Source: Mycobacterium sp. 4858
GTDB taxonomy: Bacteria > Actinomycetota > Actinomycetes > Mycobacteriales > Mycobacteriaceae
NCBI RefSeq assembly: GCF_900240975.1
Contig: NZ_LT968776.1
Span: 1,855,482-1,919,481, forward strand
Length of the DNA stretch: 64,000 nt
Direction: 5' to 3'
Program-made: the position numbers and the translations under genes
Part shown: piece by piece, positions 17,873 through 27,260 of the stretch
Numbering within the stretch: the first letter of the stretch is position 1
Layout of the letters: the number at the start of each line of letters is the position of its first letter
The notes under the pieces: generated by a model
Database searches by the model: none
Told to the model about the DNA's origin: nothing
What the model saw: the letters and a program-made list of their open reading frames with translations, nothing else

Positions 17873-19054
17873 TCAGATAACCTCTTTGGCCGCGTTTGTC
17901 TTGGTGCGATAAACCTGGTTGAGGAACAGCGAAGTCGCGTGCGCGGCCGCGCCCGCCCGCTCCCCGTCGATGAGGTCGTAGCCGTGGCCCGCGCCCGGCA
18001 GCTCCAGGTAGCCCACCATCGAATGCGAGACGGCCCGCATCCGGTCGACGAAGCTGCGGGCCTGCTCGACGGGGATGACGCTGTCCCTGCTGCCGTGAAT
18101 CACCAAGAACGGCGGCGCATTTCGATGCACGCGCGCCATCGGCGACGCGTCGCGGAACACCTCGGGGTGGCGGGCGATCCTGCGCTTGACCACCACCCGC
18201 TCCAGGAAGTCGACGAACCGGTCGCGTTCGGGAGTCGAGCGATCCTCCCAGTCGTAGCGACCGTAGATGCCGACCACCGCGTCCACCGAGGTGTTGGCGC
18301 CCTCGGGCAGCTTCGCGTGATACTGCGGGTCGTCTGGGGTCAGCCCGGCCAGTGCGGACAGGTGCCCGCCGGCCGAACAACCCGCCACCGCGACGAAATC
18401 GCGGTCACCGCCGAACTTGTCGACGTTGGCGCGGGCCCAGGCGATGGCGGTCTTGACGTCGATGATGTGCCGCGGCCAGCGGTGGTGCGGCGCGACGCGG
18501 TAGTCGATCGCCAGGCAGACCCAGCCCTGCTCGGCCAGCCGGGACATCAGGGCGGAGCCCTGGCCCATGGCCTTGCCGTGCACCCAGGCGCCGCCCGGGA
18601 CGAAGATCAGCACCGGCGCGGGCTGCGCGGGCAGGTCCTTGCGGCGCCAGACGTCGAGCACCTGCGCGGGGTGGTCCCCGTAGTGGACCGCGCGCCGGTG
18701 CAGGTACCGGCGCTGGCGCACCGCATCCCAGATCGGCGGCGTCCGCAGCGCGGTGGGCCACTCCAGCTCGAGGTCCGCGGCCGACACGATCCCGCGCAGC
18801 GCCGCGACGGAGACGTCCCGGGCGCTCAACCCGTCGGGGAGGCGGGCGTCGCCGCCGTCGGGCGACGGGCGAGGCTTGGTCATCCCGGAGAAGAACTCGG
18901 GGGCGTGCCGGGCGCCCCAGATGCCCATCGCGGTGAGGCCGCCCAGCGGCTCGAGGTGCTTGCCGACCACCGGTAGCGAAGCGCCCGCGACGCTCAAGGC
19001 CAGCGCGTAGTCGCCGGGACGCGCCCGCAGCAACCATTTCGCGCACGATGTCAT
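17873..19054 (-). CDS. lipC: Esterase/lipase LipC-like (alpha/beta hydrolase)
   Basis: Hormone-sensitive-lipase type alpha/beta hydrolase of 393 residues. The nucleophile serine is in AVAGCSAGGHLSAL, matching GxSxGG. The oxyanion region is FVPGGAWVHGKAMG. The acid is in VIHGSRDSVIP and the histidine in LPGAGHGYDL, so the triad is complete. H37Rv LipC has 403 residues. The gene is followed by the WS/DGAT in the same operon, consistent with triacylglycerol or ester turnover. ATG 19054 is used as the start. No signal peptide is obvious, although H37Rv LipC is reported at the cell surface. Confidence 0.9.
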   Translation of the reverse strand: MTSCAKWLLRARPGDYALALSVAGASLPVVGKHLEPLGGLTAMGIWGARHAPEFFSGMTKPRPSPDGGDARLPDGLSARDVSVAALRGIVSAADLELEWPTALRTPPIWDAVRQRRYLHRRAVHYGDHPAQVLDVWRRKDLPAQPAPVLIFVPGGAWVHGKAMGQGSALMSRLAEQGWVCLAIDYRVAPHHRWPRHIIDVKTAIAWARANVDKFGGDRDFVAVAGCSAGGHLSALAGLTPDDPQYHAKLPEGANTSVDAVVGIYGRYDWEDRSTPERDRFVDFLERVVVKRRIARHPEVFRDASPMARVHRNAPPFLVIHGSRDSVIPVEQARSFVDRMRAVSHSMVGYLELPGAGHGYDLIDGERAGAAAHATSLFLNQVYRTKTNAAKEVI

Positions 19055-19162
19055 AGCCGGCCTCCTTGCCGTGGTGTTAGGGCAGCGTACCCCCGCCCCC
19101 GGCTCCGAAACTGACGTTTGCGTCCACGCCGCGTCGGCCGTCGGCGGCGCCTCTCCCCACGC

Positions 19163-19831
19163 TCACATCGCCGCCAGGCAGGCGATCACCCGGCCGCCGA
19201 TCAGACGAACGCCGGTCAGCGTCAGGCCGACCTGCGCGGCCAGTGCGGCGGCACTGTCCACGCCGACCGACGCCCACCGGAACCAGGGCCCGACCTCGCA
19301 GGCGGACTCCAGCCGGACCCAGCGCGATCGGATGCCGATGTCCTCGGCGTCGAATTCGGCCACGCAGCGCCCGCCCCGCGCCAGCAGCTCGGCGGCCCGC
19401 CCCAGGATGCGGCGCGGGTCCCCGCCGAGGCCCACGTTGCCGTCGACCAACAACACCGTCTGCCACAGGCCCATCGCGGGCAGCGGGTCGAACACATCGC
19501 CCAGCAGGACCGGCGCGCCGCCGCGGCCCGCCAACCGGATCGCGGTCACCGAGCGGTCGATGCCAAGGGCCGGTATCCCCCGCTGAATCAGCCGGGCCAC
19601 CAATCGGCCCGGCCCACAGCCCAATTCGATCGTCGGCCCGGTGCACATCCGCGTGACGGCTTCGTCGAAGTCCTCGTCGAAGGCGTCGCCGGATCCGTCA
19701 CCGGGACATACGTCCTCGGGACATCGCACGCCCAGCCAGCGGTGCGCCGGCAGGGGCCGCAGCTCCCCGTCGTCGTGGCGAATCCAACATCGCTCGCCGC
19801 CGAGCGCCCGATCGTAGAGATGCCCCAGCAT
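19163..19831 (-). CDS. SAM-dependent methyltransferase-like protein
   Basis: A 222-residue protein with a class I methyltransferase core. The glycine-rich motif TIELGCGPGRLVARL lies near residue 70, with IPALGIDRS as the following acidic strand. VLLGDVFDPLP and LLVDGNVGLGGDP are the later strands. There is no membrane segment. It occupies part of the place that holds Rv0218/Rv0219 in H37Rv, as I recall the map. About 108 bases separate it from lipC on the same strand. The substrate is unknown. The start is ATG 19831; a shorter start is not obvious. Confidence 0.75.
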   Translation of the reverse strand: MLGHLYDRALGGERCWIRHDDGELRPLPAHRWLGVRCPEDVCPGDGSGDAFDEDFDEAVTRMCTGPTIELGCGPGRLVARLIQRGIPALGIDRSVTAIRLAGRGGAPVLLGDVFDPLPAMGLWQTVLLVDGNVGLGGDPRRILGRAAELLARGGRCVAEFDAEDIGIRSRWVRLESACEVGPWFRWASVGVDSAAALAAQVGLTLTGVRLIGGRVIACLAAM

Positions 19832-20052
19832 TCACGTCCCTCGCGTCCTGCCCGGCCGGGCGGTCCACGCTCGGCCCCGGTGAGGGACGTTGCGACGAAG
19901 AAACGCTGGCGCGTCTCGCCCTCGCCAGCACTCCACCGATACCCCGATCTTTGTTCGGCTAATCCACCGCCCTTGGAGTACGCGCGCGGGAGCGGAATGG
20001 TTCATCCGCGATCCGCTCGGCGGAAGTCCCGTCGCGCATGAGTTCTCACGGA

Positions 20053-20877
20053 TCAATGGACAGCGCCGAACAGGAAGGCATCCAGTACGTCGTTCACCCG
20101 GGCCGGGTCTTCCAGCGCCGCGAGGTGCGCGATCCCGTCGAGCACGCGGAAGGACGCGTCGGGGATCGACTCCGCCATCGCCCGGGTTTCGGGCACGGGG
20201 AAGGTGGCGTCTTCGGCGCCGGCGACCACCAGGACCGGGGCCGTGATCGTTCGAAGCAGGGCATGCTGGTCGGGGCGTGCGGGCACCACGCTGCGGACGG
20301 CCCAGCGGGCCGAATCGATGTTGACCGCGAGCAGGTTCGCGCGCACGGTCGCGACCACGTCCGGACGGGTACGCAGTGCCGTCGGCCCCAGGAAGGCGCG
20401 CAGCGCCGACGACGTCAGCGGCGGCCGGATCCCGCCCAGCACCGCCGCCGCGCGCAGCATGGCCGCGTATTTCGCCTTCTGAACGACACCGGCTTTCGAC
20501 GCCGTGCAGTTCATCAGCACGGCGCGGTCAAGCCGGTCGGGATGGTGAGCCGCGAACGTGGCGCCGATCATGCCGCCCCAGGAATTGCCCACGAAGTGGG
20601 CCTTGTCGATGCCGAGCCCGTCCAGCAGGTCGACGACGCAGCGGGCGCAGTCGCCGAACGTGAAGGCCGACCGCAGCGGCTCGCTGCCGCCATGACCGGG
20701 CGGATCGATCAGCACAAGGCGGTGGCTGGCGCCAAAGTGCGCCGCCTGGCCCGCCCACAGGTCCCCGGTCATCAACAGGCTGGGCCACAGCAGCACCGCG
20801 GGGCCGGTGCCGGGGCTGACCTGCACACGGATCTTGCCGAGCACGGTATCGACGAATCGCGAAACGTATCCGGTCAC
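20053..20877 (-). CDS. Alpha/beta-fold hydrolase
   Basis: A soluble hydrolase of 274 residues. The nucleophile elbow is HFVGNSWGGMIGA, with a serine in GNSWGG. The oxyanion region is VLLWPSLLMTGDLW. The acid is in VAGAEDATFPV and the histidine in GIAHLAALEDP, so the triad is intact. GTG 20877 is preferred because GGGAGG lies four bases upstream; ATG 20907 would add ten residues. It is divergent from lipW, with about 80 bases between starts. The substrate is not readable; the small cap suggests an esterase or a C-C hydrolase. Confidence 0.8.
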   Translation of the reverse strand: MTGYVSRFVDTVLGKIRVQVSPGTGPAVLLWPSLLMTGDLWAGQAAHFGASHRLVLIDPPGHGGSEPLRSAFTFGDCARCVVDLLDGLGIDKAHFVGNSWGGMIGATFAAHHPDRLDRAVLMNCTASKAGVVQKAKYAAMLRAAAVLGGIRPPLTSSALRAFLGPTALRTRPDVVATVRANLLAVNIDSARWAVRSVVPARPDQHALLRTITAPVLVVAGAEDATFPVPETRAMAESIPDASFRVLDGIAHLAALEDPARVNDVLDAFLFGAVH

Positions 20878-20956
20878 GTTGCCTCCCGATGTCTCCAACC
20901 GCCGCATACCACTGATAGCAGGTCATCGGGTGTTGCGCGTCGGTGATACTGATGCG

Positions 20957-21856
20957 GTGCCGAACACCGATGTTCACCCTGACCTCCAGCGGGTCGCCCG
21001 TTTTGCCCCGCGCCGACTCGTCGGTCCCAGGACCCTGCGGATGATGCGGGCGGGAATCGCGCTGCGCGACCGCCTCGGAAAGCCCGTCGACGGTGTCGAG
21101 GAGCTCACGCTGGGTTCGGGAACCGGTGTCCGGCTGTTCCGGCCGGCCGGCGTGGCCGAGCCGACCCCCGCGCTGCTGTGGATCCATGGGGGCGGCTACG
21201 TGATCGGCACCGCCCGGCAGGACGACCGGCTCTGCAGCGGGTTCAGCCGGCGGCTGGGCATCACCGTCGCGTCGGTGGAATACCGTCTGGCGCCCGAACA
21301 TCCATATCCCGCGCCGCTGGAGGACTGCTATTCGGCGTTGACCTGGCTGGCCGGCCTGCCGTCCGTGGACCGCTACCGGGTGGCCATCGGCGGCGCCAGC
21401 GCCGGCGGCGGCCTTGCCGCGGCCCTGGCCTTGCTCGCCCGCGATCGCGCCGAGGTGAGCCCCGCGTTCCAGTTGCTCACCTATCCCATGCTCGACGATC
21501 GCAGCTCGGCGTCCGCCCACGACGCGAACTACCGGCTGTGGGACACCCGCAGCAATCGGTTCGGCTGGGCGGCGTACCTCGGCGACGCCGACCCGGAGGT
21601 CGCCGTGCCCGCGCGCCGCAAAGACCTCAGCGGGCTGCCGCCGGCCTGGATCGGGGTCGGCACCCACGACCTGTTCCACGACGAGGATCTGGCCTACGCG
21701 CAACGCCTGACCGCCGCCGGGGTGCCGTGCCAGGTGGAGACCGTGCCGGGAGCCTTCCACGGATTCGATCTCATCGCGCCCAAAGCGCAAGTGTCGCAGC
21801 GGTTTTTCGACAGTCAGTGCGCCATGCTGCGCGCGGCGTTCGCCATCGCGTCGTGA
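20957..21856 (+). CDS. lipW: Esterase LipW-like (hormone-sensitive lipase family)
   Basis: HSL/GDXG-family carboxylesterase of 299 residues (Rv0217c is 302). The oxyanion motif HGGG is at residues 77-80. The nucleophile is S148 in GASAGG, the acid D238 in GVGTHDLF, and the histidine H268 in GAFHGFD. GTG 20957 is chosen on length. The frame stays open upstream but overlaps the divergent hydrolase. It ends eight bases before the convergent amidohydrolase stop. In H37Rv, Rv0216 lies immediately beyond this gene; here about 30 kb of other genes intervene. Confidence 0.9.
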   Translation: MPNTDVHPDLQRVARFAPRRLVGPRTLRMMRAGIALRDRLGKPVDGVEELTLGSGTGVRLFRPAGVAEPTPALLWIHGGGYVIGTARQDDRLCSGFSRRLGITVASVEYRLAPEHPYPAPLEDCYSALTWLAGLPSVDRYRVAIGGASAGGGLAAALALLARDRAEVSPAFQLLTYPMLDDRSSASAHDANYRLWDTRSNRFGWAAYLGDADPEVAVPARRKDLSGLPPAWIGVGTHDLFHDEDLAYAQRLTAAGVPCQVETVPGAFHGFDLIAPKAQVSQRFFDSQCAMLRAAFAIAS

Positions 21857-21863
21857 TCGCCGG

Positions 21864-23168
21864 TCACATCGCGAAGTAAACGAGCTCCCCACCGATGACG
21901 GTGGCCGCCACCATGCCGGCGTCCAGCTCTGCCAGCGCCGTCGCGGGTGGCTCGCTCAGCACGCAGAGGTCCGCCGGTTCTCCGGTCGCCACCGTGCGCG
22001 GCCGGGCCGGCCGGTCCGGCGAGCCCAGGAACATCGCCAAAGCCTCTCGTGCGGAGACACATTCGTCGACGCCCAGGACGGCACCACTCGGGGTGGTGCG
22101 GTAGACGGCGGCGCGCATGGCCGTCCAAGGGTCGCCGTGGCCGAACGGCATGTCGGTGGACAGCGCCACGGGCACCGCCGCCTTCAGCAGCGAGGCGACG
22201 CGCCACAGCTGGTCGTGCTCGGCGGCGGGAACGTCGGCGAGGTAATGATCGCCGCGCTCGGCGATGAAGTTGGGCTGCGTCACCACCGTGACCCCCAACT
22301 CGGCCAGGTCGGACAGGTTGTCGTCGGGCACCACGGCGGCGTGCTCGATGCGGTCCTGCGGATGGCTGCCCGCCGCCCGCAGGGCCGCGATCGTCACCAC
22401 GAGCTGGGCCGCGGTCACGCAGTGCACGGCGACCGGCCGGCCCGCGTCGTGCCGGCCCACGATCCAGTCCGCCAGCCCGTCCACATCGAGCCCGTCGTCG
22501 TGCAGAATCTTCTTGCCCGGCGACAGGAAGCTCGGCCGGGGGCGGAACTCCCCGCGCCGGTGCGCCACCACCAGCGACACCATGTCGTCGGCGTCGAGGT
22601 CGGGGGTGGCGTCGGTGACGCCGGTGACGCCGGTCGCGGTGATGCGCCGGCTCAGTTCCGCCAGGTCGCTTTCGCGCCGCTGCAGCAGGTCCGACCAGCC
22701 GTGGTCCGCGCTGCGCAGCCGCCCGTCGGGGTGGTCGGCCAGGCCCACCCGGCCCAGCGCCTCGGAGTTGAGGATCCACAGCGCACCGCTGCGGTGCTGG
22801 ATGCGCACCGGGACGCCGCGCACCATGGTGTCGAGCGCGTCCCGGTCCAGGTCGCCGGCCACCGACTCGTGGTAGCCGACGGCGCGAATCCACCCGTCGG
22901 GCCCCGGCGTCGCGTTCGACAGCAGTTGTGCCAGCTCGGTTTTGGTGCTGACCCCGGGCGGCCCGACGAGGAACGAATCGAGCGCCGAGGCCGCCGAACG
23001 CACGTGCACGTGGTGGTCGTGCAGGCCGGGCAGGACGGTTCCCCCGCCGGCGTAGAGCACGCCCTCGCCGGGTTCGGCGACCAGGCCGTCACCCACTTCG
23101 TCGATCCGGTCCCCGAACCGGATGTCGGTGGTCGTCCCGTCCAGCAGGGTGGCCCGCCGAATCAGCAT
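21864..23168 (-). CDS. Amidohydrolase-family metal-dependent hydrolase
   Basis: A 434-residue amidohydrolase of the composite-domain (YtcJ/amidohydrolase-3-like) type. The N-terminal strand domain closes with VLPGLHDHHVHV, the HxH metal site near residue 54. A late histidine pair lies in RIEHAAVV, the catalytic aspartate is in ALSTDMPFG, and a C-terminal strand domain returns. ATG 23168 overlaps the last seven bases of the CoA-transferase gene, so the two are coupled. The pair suggests catabolism of an amide or imide acid followed by CoA chemistry, but the substrate is unknown. It is convergent with lipW. Confidence 0.83.
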   Translation of the reverse strand: MLIRRATLLDGTTTDIRFGDRIDEVGDGLVAEPGEGVLYAGGGTVLPGLHDHHVHVRSAASALDSFLVGPPGVSTKTELAQLLSNATPGPDGWIRAVGYHESVAGDLDRDALDTMVRGVPVRIQHRSGALWILNSEALGRVGLADHPDGRLRSADHGWSDLLQRRESDLAELSRRITATGVTGVTDATPDLDADDMVSLVVAHRRGEFRPRPSFLSPGKKILHDDGLDVDGLADWIVGRHDAGRPVAVHCVTAAQLVVTIAALRAAGSHPQDRIEHAAVVPDDNLSDLAELGVTVVTQPNFIAERGDHYLADVPAAEHDQLWRVASLLKAAVPVALSTDMPFGHGDPWTAMRAAVYRTTPSGAVLGVDECVSAREALAMFLGSPDRPARPRTVATGEPADLCVLSEPPATALAELDAGMVAATVIGGELVYFAM

Positions 23169-24355
23169 GGCGGACAACCCCTTCGGGCCACCATCCGGCG
23201 CACCGCCTCGTTGTCTGCGCCCAGCCGGGCCGCGGGCCGGGCCGGCGGCGGAATGGGCGGGGGCGGCGCGGGCCGGTTGGCGCGCGACGGCTGCGTCGGC
23301 AGCGCCGCATAGCCGGCGGCGACCGCCGCCATCGAGACCTCGATCAGCTCGCCGCCGCCCCGGCCCAGCGAGTCGGCGACCAGCCGGGTCGCCTCCAGCC
23401 CGGTCAACGGATCGGCGATGGCGTCGCCGCAGAACACCGGCCCGTCGGCCGCGACACCGACGAGGCCGCCGCCCACCGCGGCGTCGTCGCCGAACGCCGG
23501 CCGCTCGTCGAGGTAGCCCTTGATGCGCAACCAGATTCGCCCTTGCCCTGTGGCGACGTCGTCCGGTCCGAGCCGGCGCCGCGCCAGCGCCGCGGGGCGC
23601 GAGCCTTCGATCACGACATCGGCCGCGGCGAGCAGCTCGCGCAGCTCGTCGGCCTGACGATCGAAATCGACACAGTACGAGAGCTTTTCACCGTTCATCC
23701 AGTCGAAGAACGCCCGGTCGCCCGCTCGGGTGCCGTCCGGGCGGCCCGGGCTCTCGACCTTGACCACCGACGCACCCGCCCGGGCGAGCAGCTGTCCACA
23801 CAGCGGGCCCGCCCACATGGCGGACAGGTCGGCGACCAGCAGGCCCGCGACGTCGCGCGCCGGTCCGCGGGGCCCGCGTGGTCGTATCCGCGGTTCGGTG
23901 GCCGCGGCTCCGCCCAGGGCGGCGGCGGGGATGTCGAGCAGTGCGGTGCGCTCGATGATCGCGGCGAGCGGTTGCGTTGCGGCCCAGCGCTGCAACGCCG
24001 GCCAGGGGTCGCAAGTGGCGTCGTCGCTCTGCACCAGCGCGGGGACGGCGGCGGCGTCTTCGGGGCGCGACAACGTGATCGCGCACCAGCCGTCGGCGGC
24101 CACCAACAGCCGGGTGGCGCCGCCGGCGGACACCCGGCCGCCGCGGGTCAGGCCCAGCAGCGCGGCCCGCCCGGCCAGCAGGCCGGCGGCATCGATGGTC
24201 AGGCCCAACCGCTCGCCGACGGCCGCGGACACCCGCTGCGCGTGGGTCAGCACGTTCGCCCGGGAGAAGTCGGGCGGCCCTTCGGGCAGGCCGGTCAGGT
24301 AGGCCAGCCCGCTGCTACCCCACGCGCTGTCCCGCAGCGACGGCACCGAACTCAC
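23162..24355 (-). CDS. CaiB/BaiF-family (class III) CoA-transferase
   Basis: A 397-residue protein with the CaiB/BaiF core in its C-terminal two thirds. VADLSAMWAGPLCGQLLARA with VVKVESP marks the nucleotide-binding start, here near residue 190 rather than at the N-terminus as in single-domain members. AGDRAFFDWMNGEKLS and ADVVIEGSRPAAL follow. The N-terminal 190 residues look like a degenerate second CaiB-like half. GTG 24355 is the only reasonable start. The stop overlaps the amidohydrolase start. It should move CoA between carboxylic acids; donor and acceptor are unknown. The low-complexity proline tail (RPAPPPPIPPPARP) is unusual. Confidence 0.78.
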   Translation of the reverse strand: MSSVPSLRDSAWGSSGLAYLTGLPEGPPDFSRANVLTHAQRVSAAVGERLGLTIDAAGLLAGRAALLGLTRGGRVSAGGATRLLVAADGWCAITLSRPEDAAAVPALVQSDDATCDPWPALQRWAATQPLAAIIERTALLDIPAAALGGAAATEPRIRPRGPRGPARDVAGLLVADLSAMWAGPLCGQLLARAGASVVKVESPGRPDGTRAGDRAFFDWMNGEKLSYCVDFDRQADELRELLAAADVVIEGSRPAALARRRLGPDDVATGQGRIWLRIKGYLDERPAFGDDAAVGGGLVGVAADGPVFCGDAIADPLTGLEATRLVADSLGRGGGELIEVSMAAVAAGYAALPTQPSRANRPAPPPPIPPPARPAARLGADNEAVRRMVARRGCPPC

Positions 24356-24791
24356 CCCACCATGATGCGTGAAGGTCGCCGGGCCACGGACGGGACCGGG
24401 TTTGCCCATCAAGACAGTGACCGCCGCCGGCAGACGCTCTACAACCGGATGCCATCCCTCTTCGAGAAGCCATCGCCGAAGGCTCGTTCGCGGTCCGGGC
24501 GCCGTACTTTCGTCACCTACCGTGGGACTTCTGGCCCCTGCTGCACGGATTGTGCGCCACCACCTGAAGAACTCCAGGGACATTCGGAGTCGTGGTTAGC
24601 GCCCCATTTACCCACTTTCACGTCCCGCTTTTGGGACTATCTAATACGTGTCGAGGACGATGGCCCCTGCAACATCACGCACGCCGTCGGGCGGGCGCGA
24701 CCGGCCGTGATATGACCGCGGAAAGGGTCATTCCCCGGGATCGCTCAGGCATGGCGTCCCGTCAGCCATCGCGAAAAGCGCTGGTTTGGCC
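24356..24791. other. Divergent intergenic region, left boundary of the polysaccharide locus
   Basis: A region of 436 bases between the CoA-transferase and the GT26 gene, reading outward in both directions. It is moderately less GC-rich around 24595-24660 (for example TTTTGGGACTATCTAATACG), where promoters for the polysaccharide genes are most likely. No convincing -35/-10 pair, ribosome-independent RNA or gene remnant was recognised. No flanking direct repeats or tRNA were seen that would mark an integration site. Confidence 0.5.
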
Positions 24792-25655
24792 ATGACCCAC
24801 GAAATGCCGTCCGCGGCCGGCGTGCGCATGGCCATCAGCGGCAACATCGTCGAGCGCCGCGGGTTCGACGAGGTGCTGTCAATCATCGCCACGCGCCTGC
24901 AATCGCCGTCGAAAATGGGCCTGGCGGTGGGCTCGGTAAACCTCGACCACTTGTACCATTTCCGGAAAATGCCGGCGAGGCCCACAGGTCCGCTCGAATG
25001 GCTGTTGCTGGCCGACGGGATGCCGATCGCCTGGCGGGGCCGACTGCTCACCGGCAAGCCGTGGCCCCGGGTCACCGGCGCCGACCTGCTGCCCGCCGTG
25101 TTGGCATTGGCCGAAGAGGCGGATCGACGGATCGGCTTTTTCGGCGGCAGCGCCGAAACCCACGTCCTCCTCGAGGAGTTTTTGAGCGAACGTCATCCGG
25201 CGCTTGCAATTTCGGGGATGTGGGCACCGGACGCGCACAGCATCGCATCGTGTTCCGAAAGTTGGGCGGCGGCCGTCCACGCCGCGCGCACGGACATCCT
25301 CGTCGTCAGCCTCGGCAAGCCTGCGCAAGAGCACTGGATCGACCGATACGGATGCGCGACAGGCGCACGAATCTTCCTGGCGTGCGGCGGTGCCATCGAT
25401 TTTCTGGTCGGCAAGACGCAGCGGGCACCCAATTGGATGCAAAACCTCGGCCTGGAATGGCTCTATCGGTTGACCCGCGAGCCGCGCCGGTTGGCTCGCC
25501 GTTATCTACTGCAGGGTCCTATCGCATTGCTCCGCGCGGCGCGTGCGCAGCTCATCTGCTATCCCGCTGTCGACTACGTGGACTACACGGACGCGCCGAC
25601 GGGTGACGATACCAAGATGGAGGGGCGGCAGCGGGGACGGAATCACATTGCCTGA
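24792..25655 (+). CDS. WecG/TagA/CpsF-family glycosyltransferase (GT26)
   Basis: A 287-residue transferase of the GT26 family, which adds the second sugar (ManNAc, ManNAcA or similar) to an undecaprenyl- or decaprenyl-diphosphate-linked GlcNAc in teichoic acid and exopolysaccharide pathways. Conserved features in order are VGSVNLDHL, LLLADGMPIAW with the probable catalytic D75, VTGADL, RIGFFGGSAE near residue 113, VVSLGKPAQEHWI near 171, and the GGAIDFLVGKTQRAPNW block. The amphipathic membrane-targeting tail LGLEWLYRLTREPRRLARRY is intact. ATG 24792 is used; a TTG two codons earlier is in frame. It opens the locus, with the flippase 141 bases downstream. Confidence 0.92.
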   Translation: MTHEMPSAAGVRMAISGNIVERRGFDEVLSIIATRLQSPSKMGLAVGSVNLDHLYHFRKMPARPTGPLEWLLLADGMPIAWRGRLLTGKPWPRVTGADLLPAVLALAEEADRRIGFFGGSAETHVLLEEFLSERHPALAISGMWAPDAHSIASCSESWAAAVHAARTDILVVSLGKPAQEHWIDRYGCATGARIFLACGGAIDFLVGKTQRAPNWMQNLGLEWLYRLTREPRRLARRYLLQGPIALLRAARAQLICYPAVDYVDYTDAPTGDDTKMEGRQRGRNHIA

Positions 25656-25796
25656 ACGCGATCCCCACGAGCCGCCAGCTTTGACAACCCAGCCGCCCCC
25701 GAGCACGCAACTAGTCCCTGCCGGCTGCGCAGGTGGTGTGAAAAGCGGCGGCAGCCGGCTTAGCAGGCAACGGAGACCGACAGGTGGCCACGAGCA

Positions 25797-27260
25797 ATGA
25801 CTGAGCCGATGGCGCCCAGTGAGGTCGTGCCGTCGGTGCCGCTGGCGCGGTTGACCCGCGCGTTCTCGATCCAGCTGGTGTGCCGGGTATTGGGGATGAT
25901 GGCCTCGGTGGTCTCGGTGGCGATGACCGCTCGCTATCTGGGTCCCGGTCGCTATGGCCAGCTCACCATCGCCGGCGCGTTCATCGGGATGTGGATGAGC
26001 CTGGTCGATCTCGGTATCGGCCGCGTCATCGTGCGCCGCGTCACCTCTGGTCGCGGCGAACTCGAGCGCCTGGTCCGGATCTACAACGGCGTGTCGCTGG
26101 TGTACTGCGTTCCGCTCGCGGCATTGGCGGCGGGATCCGGGTTGCTCGTCTACCGCGACCACGACGTGCGCGTCATGCTTGTGGTGTTGTCGGCGCAGGT
26201 ACTCATGATGACGATGACTACACGGCTTGAGCCGGTGTTTCAGGCGACCATCCGGTTCTCCGCGGTGGCCGTCTCCGACCTCTTAGGTCGGCTGGCCATG
26301 CTGGCGATGATCAGCTTTCTGGTAGCAGAACGAACCGATGTCATCTGGTTCGCAGTCGCGCAGCTCATTCCCACCGCGCTGCAAGTGCTGATCCAGAGCA
26401 GCGCGGCGGCGCGGCAGGTTTCGTTCCGCCCGATCTTCGCACCGCGGGAAATCGCAAACTTGTTGCGGGAGAGCCTCTTTCCCATGGGGGTGACGGTGAT
26501 CACCGTCCTGTACTGGCGCGCAGACGGCGTGATCTTGTCGTTGGTGAACACGCATTCCGAGGTAGGCGTCTACGGGTTGGCCTCTGCGATCGCGCTCAAC
26601 ACCCTGATCATCTCGGTGTTCTTCCTCAAGTCCACGCTCTCAACGGCCACCGAGCTGTTTTCCCGCGATGTCGCGGCATTTGCCGCCTTCGTGCGCCACA
26701 GTGTCGCGTTGATGTCTTTCGTGGCGGTCCCGATCGCGGTGGTCGGAGTATTGCTGGCTGGACCCCTGATTCGGCTGTTCGGCGACCAGGCGTTCGTCGA
26801 CCGTGGTACGCCGACCCTGGCATTGCTGTTCGTCGCGGTGGCAATACGCTTCGTCGCCACCACCCTCGGCGAGGATCTGTTCGCCAGCAATCATCACCGG
26901 TTCTGGTTCTGGCTGTCGGTCGCCACCCTTGCGCTCAACATCGTGCTCAATCTCGTACTGGACGGGCGGTTCGGCGCCGTCGGGGCCGGCGTCGCACTGG
27001 TGTGCACGGAATTGTTCAGCATGGCGATTGCCGGCTTTTGGCTGCGCCGCCAGTGCGGCTACCGCACGCCGGTCGTTTTCTTGCTGCGGCTGCTGGTACC
27101 GACCGCAGCGAGTGTCGCGGTGACGATCCTGCTTCGGGGTCAGCACGTAGTAGTCGTTCTGGTCGCAGCCGCCGCTGTTTATCTGGCCACCAGCGCGGCG
27201 GTCGGACCGCTCACCTGGTCGACGTTGGTGTCGTTGCGCCGGAAAGGGCTGATGGCATGA
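25797..27260 (+). CDS. Wzx-type oligosaccharide flippase (MOP superfamily)
   Basis: A 487-residue polytopic protein with about 12-14 hydrophobic helices. Its family start is LTRAFSIQLVCRVLGMMASVVSVAMTAR followed by YLGPGRYGQLTIAGAFIG, as in polysaccharide-biosynthesis (Wzx/RfbX) proteins of the MATE/MOP superfamily. It should flip lipid-linked oligosaccharide repeat units across the cytoplasmic membrane. No MurJ signature was noted. ATG 25797 lies inside GAGCAATGACTG. The stop overlaps the next start as ATGA, so the flippase and the fused glycosyltransferase are coupled. Its presence beside a Wzy-like polymerase defines the pathway type. Confidence 0.9.
   Translation: MTEPMAPSEVVPSVPLARLTRAFSIQLVCRVLGMMASVVSVAMTARYLGPGRYGQLTIAGAFIGMWMSLVDLGIGRVIVRRVTSGRGELERLVRIYNGVSLVYCVPLAALAAGSGLLVYRDHDVRVMLVVLSAQVLMMTMTTRLEPVFQATIRFSAVAVSDLLGRLAMLAMISFLVAERTDVIWFAVAQLIPTALQVLIQSSAAARQVSFRPIFAPREIANLLRESLFPMGVTVITVLYWRADGVILSLVNTHSEVGVYGLASAIALNTLIISVFFLKSTLSTATELFSRDVAAFAAFVRHSVALMSFVAVPIAVVGVLLAGPLIRLFGDQAFVDRGTPTLALLFVAVAIRFVATTLGEDLFASNHHRFWFWLSVATLALNIVLNLVLDGRFGAVGAGVALVCTELFSMAIAGFWLRRQCGYRTPVVFLLRLLVPTAASVAVTILLRGQHVVVVLVAAAAVYLATSAAVGPLTWSTLVSLRRKGLMA

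Noticed and set aside
24356-24791. A tRNA or attachment site marking insertion of the polysaccharide locus
   Set aside because: No cloverleaf-like sequence or repeat shared with the right boundary (52215-52244) was found by eye.
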